Notes under the pieces: generated by a model | Databases searched by the model: none | What the model was told of the DNA's origin: nothing | The model's input: only the letters and a program-made list of their open reading frames with translations | Made by a program: the position numbers and the translations under genes | NCBI GenBank assembly: GCA_963921425.1 | Contig: OY992833.1 | Coordinates: 11,511,738-11,575,737, forward strand | Reading direction: 5' to 3' | DNA: 64,000 nucleotides | Source of the DNA: Dryas octopetala | Taxonomy: Eukaryota; Streptophyta; Magnoliopsida; Rosales; Rosaceae | Shown: piece after piece, positions 56,090 to 64,000 of the stretch | Layout of the letters: the number at the start of each line of letters is the position of its first letter | How positions within the stretch are numbered: the first letter of the stretch is position 1

Positions 56090-56483
56090 GAAAATGTGCC
56101 ACGTGGCACTTGCGTTGGGCCTTAAAACCTTAGCCTAATTCAAAATTTAAAGGCCAACTAGGCAAGAAAAGATGGCCCATTCTCGAAAGCCCACTTAGTT
56201 GCAAGCCCATCCAACATAGGTGAATGAGAAATAAAGCTCTCAGCTAGACTTGCCCGAGAGAATCTTTGAGACAATAAGGGATATAGCCACTTACACGCTG
56301 ACACATGTCCAGAAAAAGCTGGCAAAGGCTGGCCTAGCTGTCAAATTGTACCAGGAATTTTAGGCCACTTTTGAAGCGTACACTTGTCAACAATCCCAAG
56401 GAGGAAGGACTAGGGTTTTGGGCCGCCTCCACTATAAATACCATGCTAAAAGGAGAAAAATGGATGCATATATACACCCTCAG
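56090..56483 (+). promoter_or_regulatory. Promoter-like segment (G-box, telo-box, site II, TATA)
   Basis: A 14-bp perfect palindrome with a G-box core (GTGCCACGTGGCAC, 56096-56109), the telo-box TAGGGTTT (56411-56418) directly followed by site II TGGGCC (56419-56424), and a TATA box CTATAAATA (56432-56440). Telo-box plus site II is the known pairing in plant promoters of translation and growth genes. A start site would fall near 56465. No recognisable coding exon follows within the next 3 kb, so this may be a promoter without its gene. Confidence 0.5.
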
Positions 56484-56532
56484 AAAAATTTGCAAACACT
56501 GCAAATTCCTTTTGGCACATTGCCATCTTCGT

Positions 56533-56684
56533 AACTCTATTATTTTCGTTTGTTCTCTATGATTTGTCCTTAGTAGATCTATAGTTAATTTTCAGCTTTC
56601 TTGTGCTTAACTCTGTTATTTTTGTTTGTTCTCTAGGATTTGTCCTTAGTAGATCTTTAGTTAATTTTCAGCTTTCTTATGCTT
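56533..56684. repeat. 76-bp tandem duplication downstream of the promoter-like segment
   Basis: Two copies (56533-56608, 56609-56684) with about five differences, T-rich, containing GATTTGTCCTTAGTAGATCT. It would lie in a leader or leader intron if the promoter is real. Confidence 0.9.
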
Positions 56685-58391
56685 AACGTTTGAATTTATT
56701 TAATACTTGTATTCAGTTTTATTTAATGTATTTATGCCTTTATTTTCAAGTTTAATCAAGTTGAGATCCAGTTTCCTTTACATTTATTAGCAATTTATTA
56801 TAGATCTGTGGTTATCATTAATTTGCTATGATTTTCCATTCATATTTGTGGTTAGATTTGTAGTGAGAACTACCATCTTGTATCAGCCAGATCTAAATGC
56901 AATCAAATTTACTTTTATTTCTAAGATCTATATACTGTTTTTACTTAAGCCCTACTCTTAGTCCAACAGTCCATATATACATTTTAATTTGCAAACATTG
57001 TAACTGTTAGATCTGAGCATTAAAAGTTCTGGAATGCCCAGGAAAGATCAAGAACCCTGGCCAAGTTGGTTTCTCTTGGCTTACAATTGTTTGATTCCAT
57101 TTCATTTTCTTTTACTTTATTTTATTGTATTTTCATTTTTTTTTGTTATTATCTTGTACTCGTCCAAGTACGAACATTACTTGGTGGCACACCTGAAACC
57201 AAAAAAGAACCAATAACATGGATCAAACCTTAGCCTGACACGTGTTTAGAGACATTTTCGACTATAACACTAGTCTTAAGAGTAGTTTAGGCCATGTATA
57301 CAGGGAGTGTCCCAGTGCTCATTTCTTTAATTACTATGCATTACCCTGTGATTATATTCTTGATTGGATCAAGCAAGTTTACAATACAAATCCCAGCAAA
57401 GAAACTACCATATATTAAGTATTGAATTTGTAAGAAAAATGGATGGATTTACAAATTAATCTTTGATTGCGTTGATTAATTTTTGTTATTTGTGTAATTT
57501 GTAATATAATGGCATATTTATTTTACTATTATGTTAACGTGATTATCAGATGCACATGAATAACAGTTACAAATCTAACTGAGTAACAAAATTACAATAC
57601 CTAGTGGTGATCAACGGGCAACCATGCTCATCCATCAACATATGGTTTAGACTTATAAAAAACGAATGAATTTTTTATTTATTTTGTAGCCGATCATGTG
57701 CCTTGTGTTCTAGATTTACATGATAAAACCCCTAAAGTCAAATATTTTAGACTCTTTTTATTTATTCTAAAATATTTTGCAATTGATCATGATATAACTT
57801 AGAAAGGTGTGTGTCACATTAATGTATTTAAAATTATTTAGAAGTTAATAAAAATTTCCTAGTTCATTTCCGAGTTCACATTAACTTAGTACATCATTAT
57901 TCAAGGTCTGAATTTCCGAGTTCATAAAAATTTCCTAGAAACCTAATTAATTAATTAATTGTCATGCCCCAACAAAATCAAATGAGCCAAGCCTCCTCAA
58001 TGGAACAAACCCAAGAAAATTCTAGTAATAATTAATCAATGGTTTCCTCAACTGATTGAGATTTCTCGTAATTATCACTTTTACAACATCATATATATCA
58101 ATGGCATACACCTCCTACATATGCCATTTATTTATCCTCTAGAAACTTAAAAAGGTAATCTGAAGCAAACTTGCTTCACTTAATAATGGCTAAATTTTTG
58201 GATGAGCCTTTTCTTTTCCGAAATCAATTTGTAATCGCTGAATTGCTTCAATAAACTCCCACGATTGAGATCTCAAGAAGAGCAGAGAAAATATTTTAAC
58301 GGTAAAGAGATGATCCTTCTCTTTTTGTAATTTAAGTTTTGCAACATTTTAATTAAGGCTAAAATAGTCTTTGTAGAAGCTGGCATGGCAA

Positions 58392-58393
<2 letters not shown>

Positions 58394-58427
<34 letters not shown>
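58394..58427. repeat. (AT)n microsatellite
   Basis: About 34 bp of alternating TA. Confidence 0.95.
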
Positions 58428-58429
<2 letters not shown>

Positions 58430-58961
58430 AGGGCATCATTAGGGCACCCTCGCATTGCCCTTATTAAAAATATGGAGGATTGTGGTGTTAAGTGTGTGTA
58501 ATAAAAGCCGAGAGCTGTAGATTTATGCCCTTAGTTCATATATTTACGTGTTGGCTTGTATGATATTTTTTTATTTGATGAAAGACAAGATTAATACTTT
58601 TAATTTTAGAGTTCTTTATTAAAAAGCCATAAAATACAACATTTTTTAGTCATAAATCTAAATTTTTAATCTATTTATTTTTAAGCCAAAAAATATATTT
58701 CTAAGCCACAATTCAAGAAAAATCAAGTATGGAGCATTCAATATAATTCAAACTCAAGTTTACCCAAATAAAATATTCAAGCATACCCAAGTTTTAGTTT
58801 AATTGTTTTAGTTAAATTTTTTAATTCTTTTGAGAGATTAGGGGTTATGGTATAGTCTTTAGAATTTAAGGCTAAAACCCTAAATATAAAGTTATAAAAC
58901 CTAAACTCTTAGAACAATACTACATCATTTAACAAAGTGTAATTCTAAGAAATTATAAAGT

Positions 58962-59061
58962 GTAACTCTATAAGAGTTACATATTACATCATAACAAAAT
59001 AAAGTGTAACTTTTTACATACTGTATTATAACAACATAAAGTGTAACTCTGTGAGAGTTAC
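58962..59061. repeat. Two hairpins in a GTGTAAC repeat
   Basis: GTAACTCTATAAGAGTTAC (58962-58980) and GTAACTCTGTGAGAGTTAC (59043-59061) are both 8-bp-stem palindromes. A degenerate related word (GTGTAACTTTTTACATA) lies between. Probably part of an unrecognised MITE. Confidence 0.6.
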
Positions 59062-60049
59062 ATACGGTGTCAATAAAAATGTTTAGTTTTAAACCACTCC
59101 GTGTGGCTTAAAAATAAATAAATATTTTACATGAGTTTATGAGTGAAATTTACAATTTTTTGTGGTTTTTTGCAGTTCTAAAAGATATTACCAAGGGTAC
59201 CAAGATATCAAAATATATAATAAAATAATAAAGTTTGAAGACCCAGTAATAAACTTTCAAGGATGGGTTGGAGTTATAAATTTTTAAGATAAAACTGTTT
59301 TATGTGGGAGTATCACATAGCTAGGTAAATCCTTAAAATTAGTCCGAATTGTGAGGAAATGTGAAAAAAGTGAATTTGGATTAAAATATGTCAACAATTT
59401 CATCCCTTCCAAATTTCATTGTATTTAGAAAGTGTTACATTAGTTTATTTTTTGTCAAAAAGTGTTACATAGGTTAGTAAAGAGCAATACCAAAAGATAG
59501 GTTAGTAAAGTGTTACATAGGTTCATAAAGTTTAATTTTACAAAAGCATAGGTTTTCTTTTGTTTTTGATATGAGTAGGGGAATTCGAATTTAGGACCTT
59601 TTAATATTGTAAAGAGAAATACTATTAGCAAGTTAGTGATGAAAACATAAGTTAGTAATGTTACAAAGAGGTTTTCCTTTTATTATTTTTCTTTTGTACT
59701 TATACAAGAAGACTATGCAAAATTGAAACATTTTTGAAATTCAGAAGAAAAATATCAATAAATCAATAATTAATTGTTAAAATGTTACATACACGTCAGT
59801 AACATTTTAACCAAGGAAAAAGTGTAATTGAAAAGATTTGAAGTATGCTTTGACAATTATTATTATATCAAATTAAAGCTGGTAAGTTAGGAATTTCAGT
59901 GAAACAATAAAATAAATGAAACTTTTGGGATGGCCATGCAATAAAGACAGAGAACTAAAACGTCCGTACTAGTGTACACTACCGACCCCACAGTCCAGAC
60001 ACGAGAAAACTCACTCACTCTGTCACTCACACGCTGTGCTTCACTGCTT

Positions 60050-60149
60050 TTTGGTCCGACTCAGACACTCTTGCTCCGCTCACTCGCTTCGTCTCTGCAA
60101 ATTCCCAACTCAGTTTCAGGCCAACCAAGCTTGCTTGCTTCTTTACTTG
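60050..60149 (+). other. 5' UTR exon of dsRBM gene copy 2
   Basis: Homologous to 22090-22205 and ending at the same donor (TTTACTTG/GTAACC). Homology between the two copies begins upstream, near 59915 (copy 1 near 21975), so promoter-proximal DNA was duplicated too. Confidence 0.5.
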
Positions 60150-60743
60150 GTAACCCACTACTAAATTTCCTTTTATTTTGATATAAAAAACAAAAAAAAA
60201 GAGTTCCCTTTTATTTCTTCTTTTCCATAAAGGTTTGATCTTGCTATTTTCTTCTACTCATCTGCATTTTGTTTTTATTTACCTTGCATTGTGAGCTTTA
60301 TTACTCGCCTAGGGTTTATACACACACATGTATGTATGTATATATATATATGTTTCTGAAAACTTTTCCTCTTTGTTGATGTTTTTCTTTTATTCTTCCC
60401 TGTAATTTGTAGAAAAAACGAAATTTTTGTATCTTACATTGTGAGCTTTATTACGGGCCTAGGGTTGATACACACATGTATGTATGTATGTCTGAGTGAT
60501 TTGAATTTAATTTCTCATCTGTTTTTTTTCTTAATATTTTTGTTTTATTCTTCCCTGTAATTTGTATAAAAAGTTAAAAACGAATTCTTTTTTGTTATTT
60601 CAGTTTTGGGTATTTACTGAATGCTTTTCTGGGAAATTATATAAAAATTTTTCCATAGTCTTTGCTATTGTTGTGGTGTTTGCCATTGTTATGTTTTCCA
60701 TAGTCTAAGTAGTATTGATTATAAAGGTGGATTATGGATTGAG

Positions 60744-63700
60744 ATGGGAATCTACTTAAAACTTATAAAAAGGAAAAAAAAAAAAAAAAACCAACTTGAG
60801 GTTTATGATGGAGTTTTTCTTAGAAATTCTGTTGTAAGCAAACAAGTAGATGAAAAGTACTATCTTGGTGATGTTGAAGTCAGTGCATCCAAAGTACCCA
60901 CGGATATGCGACTGGTGCAGGTGAAAATTTGCAATGTAAACCTAATGTGTTCCTATATAGTCATTGAATTAGATTAAGTTTGAAAGTTCCATTTGATCCC
61001 AGGGGATGAAATATATGACATTTTTTCTTTTGTATGCATCTTCACTGAAAAACTGAGTATATGATATATTTGCATATGGTGAGCTCATTAGTGCCATACC
61101 TTATCTTCAAAATAGATGCCATTGATTAAAACTGTTTGGAATTTGCTTGTTTACTGCACATCTGCATTTTGGCGTAATTTTTACACTGGGTGTTGAATAT
61201 CTTTACATATAAATAAGTACGAGTCTATATGTATGTGTGTATATGAACTTTTGTTTTGAGATTCTTTCATAGAACTTGTCTGAAACCCAATTTCATAATT
61301 TACTGTTGCTAGAGAACATAAAACATCTAAGAGCAAGTGGTGGTTAAAAGACTTCTTGATCAGGCCATGGATGCTTCGGATGTATGTCCAACTGAGGACG
61401 CCATTCGTGCTTTTTTTGAATACTTGGTTGACCCAATACTTCCAGCAAAATCTTCTCTGCGGGATATCCCATCATTATCTCAACAAGAATCAGTTGCGAA
61501 ACAGGTCTTGTTCTTATTTCATTTCCTGCGTTTGTGTTTAATTAGTCAAACAATTTACCTTGTGTTTTGCGTTAAATTTTCTTAGAGAAAAATATTGATC
61601 TAGGATTCTTCTCATAATTTCATACTGTACACTGTATGAAATAAAGTTAATATCTTGTAGCTTTGTTTAGATGGGGGACCTCTCGCCCACGGCTAGGCAA
61701 TATTTTTTGTAACTCAACAACTATTAAAAGATAAAATACATAGGCTGTAATTGCTTGGCTCAATGCCAGACTAAATGTATATGTTTATAATAGAATTGTG
61801 ACTAAAATACCCCTAGAGGTCAAACAATAATAAAGGCTAATAAATGACAATAACCAAGAAGTATAAAAACATGCTAAACTTGGTTTCCAACAATTTGTAC
61901 CTATGGCCAAATTTTGTTGGTTCTCATTCAGTAGAAATACTGTTGTGTTGAATATTTGGACTAGATGATAGAAGCACATGAAAAGACTAATGCTGTTGTA
62001 GCATTTTAACTAATGAGTTGGTCGTGAGTGCCACGGGGGGAGGGTGGGAGAAGGGGGGCGGGGGATGGGTACCAGGCACACATATACATTTAAAGAAACA
62101 AATAAATCCATGCAATTGTAACTGTCCACTCTTTTAACTACTTGTTTGTCTTGTAAAATTGGTTTCCTTAGGTGCATGCTGTTGTGTTACTATACAACTA
62201 TTACCACAGAAAGCAATGTCCGAAGCTAGAAGTTTTGGATTTTGAATGTTTTTGCAAGTTGGTTGTGGATCTCAAACCAGCCTTGCTGGCTCATATGAAA
62301 ACCATGCAAAAGTCGTCCAGTGGTACTGAATCAGATGACCATGAGAATCAACTTTCTGTAACAGAAAAAACAATCATGGATGCATGCAAGATATCTTTAA
62401 GTTTAGATGTATCAAAGGATGTTCCGAACACAGAGGGATGGCCAATTTCCAAAGTTTCAGTTTTCTTAATTGACTCCAAGAAGGAGAACTGCTTCTTGCT
62501 ATTTAGTTCCATTACCCAGGGGGTTTGGTCAGTGTTTGAAAAAGATTTGGGCGTCACAGACCATAGTTCAGAAGATACAACAGAGGCAAAACTTGTAAAC
62601 AAAAAGAAAAGAGTCACTAGAGAACCTTCAAGAGGTGAATCAAGTATTGATGAAGCTAGTTTTCAGAAAATTGCATATTCAGCTGTTAGTGAAGCTACAG
62701 GTATGCAGTTTTCCTTAGATACTACTTTTGTAGATGTGTGAACCTCAGGGAAACCCGTCTACCTTTCTGTAAGTTCCTGATCTATTCTGCCGTTTGTTTT
62801 GCTGCAAACTGCTACCCATTATGTTCTCTGGTAAATCTCATTTAAAATTGTACAAGGAAACATTGGCAAGGTACATGCTAATTGGTTGCTCATTTTAACA
62901 ATTCAGGAAACTGATATATAGAAATTTGAATCTGAAGCTCTTCAACTAACTTTAATAGACTAATATTACTGTATAATTCATATTGCAAAATCGTATAGGT
63001 GCAGCCAGATTATAATGAAAGTATTGTTCTCTATGTTGAGAGAGGATTTAATGACTTGGTTATCTCACTGTATATTAATTTTGTCTTAAATGCTATTAGG
63101 CACAGCCAGATTATAATGAAAGTATTGCTCTCTATGTTGAAAGAGGATTTAATGACTCGTGTATCTCACATTTTGTCTTAAATGCATGTAACCATAAATG
63201 GAATTCAGCTTGAAATTAAATATGATATATGATGCTTGATGCAATACGTTTAAATCATCTTGGCCCACTTTAAGGAAGTGAATCTAATTGTTCTATGAAT
63301 AATGATATGCTATGCAACCTATTAAAAAATAAAAACAAAAAATGATGTCAAACCGGTGGTAACATCCTATAGACATTAAAAATTATCCCCAGACATTATA
63401 TATAGTAGTGTTTGTGCGCTTTGCCTGCTTTAGCAATGACTATTTTTCATTTTATTCAATGTAATATTATACCAGAGCCTCAAAAGCTGTCATAAATTAT
63501 GGATACTCGTTGTTGCTAATTGTGAGGTCTGTTCTCCCATCTCCATGATTAATCTGTTTCTGTTGTGCTTGTTACAACAGCCCATCAAAACCATTTGTAA
63601 TAGAATTGCTTGATTTCTGTATGTTTTTCTAAAGATATATCGATGGAGTATGGTTTCTATATAGAATTTTACTGTTTAGAATTGCTTGATTTGTAAGGTT

Positions 63701-64000
63701 TTAGACTTTATTTCTTCTAAAGATATACTGATGGAGTATGGTTTCTATATAGAATTTTACAAAACAGAAATTAAATTCCATATGTAAACATAAAGCTTTT
63801 GATTGCGGTGATTTGATTTAACATATAAGTCTTAGTCAATTATAATTGACACAAGAAATGGAAGAGGAGCCGTCGTAAATTTATTAAGGGCATTGTATTG
63901 CAAGAGTTTATGTTTATCTATAAGTTAACATAAAAATTAGAGGAGTAATTTGGCCTTGTAGGAGTTTACTTAGAAAATTTTATTTGGAATCATTGTAACA
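60744..64000 (+). CDS. dsRNA-binding-motif protein, copy 2 (5' part; runs off window)
   Basis: Exons I support: one ending 60920 (open from ATG 60744, though the K-rich start over an A16 run may be intron; the confident part starts 60792), then about 61334-61504, and 62172-62700. The joins keep phase: ...M-R-L-V-Q / Q-V-V-V-K-R-L-L-D-Q-A-M-D-A-S-D-V-C; ...S-V-A-K-Q / V-H-A-V-V-L-L-Y-N-Y-Y; and the last exon ends in phase 1 after E-A-T, as in copy 1. Exon lengths (138 nt from the shared ATG, 529 nt) equal those of copy 1. Proteins differ at scattered positions. The intron after 62700 is ~1.2 kb longer than in copy 1, so the next exon (counterpart of 25038) and the dsRBM lie beyond the window. 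No inactivating change is seen in this part. Confidence 0.7.
62035..62069 (+). other. G-quadruplex-type G-run cluster in copy 2 intron
   Basis: Six clustered G-runs (G6, G3, G3, G6, G5, then GGG after AT) within ~37 bases on the sense strand, surrounded by AT-rich intron. It lies in a ~200-bp stretch that copy 1 lacks at the matching place (near 24180). Confidence 0.75.
62734..63935. other. 1.2-kb stretch in copy 2 intron absent from copy 1
   Basis: Copy 1 runs from TTTTGTA directly to AATTGGAGGAATAATTTGG; in copy 2 these points (62733 and 63936) are 1.2 kb apart. Inside are a 101-bp tandem duplication (63002-63093 and 63103-63185), each copy open in two frames and preceded by an AG acceptor-like site, and an ~80-bp tandem duplication (about 63600-63675 and 63678-63761). 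Insertion in copy 2 or deletion in copy 1 are both possible. Confidence 0.6.

Larger units (their letters stand above)
56685..59914. other. AT-rich region without a recognised gene
   Basis: T-rich, leader-intron-like sequence to about 57030, then AT-rich DNA. A short ORF at 57034-57216 (M-P-R-K-D-Q-E-P-W) has no family I recognise. Contains an (AT)n tract and two small palindromes listed separately. Confidence 0.4.

Noticed and set aside
57034..57216. 60-codon ORF downstream of the promoter-like segment
   Set aside because: Hydrophobic, T-rich coding bias by chance; no recognised family and no clear splice link to the promoter.
1..64000. CRISPR arrays, operons, bacterial signals
   Set aside because: The DNA is plant nuclear sequence; the regular repeats found are tandem repeats without spacers.

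Overview
The window is nuclear DNA from a flowering plant, most likely a dicot and possibly woody. I cannot name the species. The evidence is spliced genes with GT-AG introns, AT-rich intergenic DNA and a dense, nested load of plant transposable elements: hAT, PIF/Harbinger, Mutator-type MITEs, Ty3/gypsy of the Tekay-like and Tat types, Copia-like non-autonomous LTR elements, and LINE tails.

Layout. (1) 1-4526: a decayed hAT transposase (BED finger, DUF659-like domain, hAT dimerisation tail). (2) 5310-20327: a PIF/Harbinger element with 17-bp terminal inverted repeats, blown apart by insertions: a minus-strand solo gypsy LTR (6050-8509, target duplication GAGTA) in its ORF1, and a minus-strand Copia-like non-coding LTR element (8937-18807). 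The latter carries a Mutator MITE (10921-11315) and an internally deleted Tekay-like gypsy element (13713-18498). (3) 20945-21877: an intact-ended hAT MITE. (4) 22090-37768: a multi-exon host gene on the plus strand for a protein with a C-terminal double-stranded RNA-binding motif and five tandem ~67-71-residue repeats. Its introns hold a solo LTR, LINE fragments and Copia debris. (5) 38883-53756: a second small non-coding LTR element, split by a very young 12.3-kb Tat-lineage gypsy element (39521-51824, target duplication GGTAT). The Tat element has gag-pol on the minus strand and a separate, spliced, opposite-strand ORF with its own TATA box. (6) 53820-55840: a Mutator-like foldback element holding an inverted copy of a promoter-like segment whose sister lies at 56193-56483. 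(7) 56500-59900: AT-rich DNA without a recognisable gene. (8) 59915-64000: a second, direct-orientation copy of the first part of the host gene, cut by the window end.

The only host-gene signal is the duplicated dsRBM gene. The two copies have decayed in complementary ways: copy 1 keeps a full downstream exon set but its upstream coding exon carries two stops and a frameshift, while copy 2 keeps that exon open but its downstream exons lie outside the window. Almost everything else is transposon. The features most worth following are the opposite-strand gene of the Tat element, the promoter copied into the Mutator-like element, the in-frame protein repeats of the host gene, and the repeated hairpins in the non-coding LTR element.
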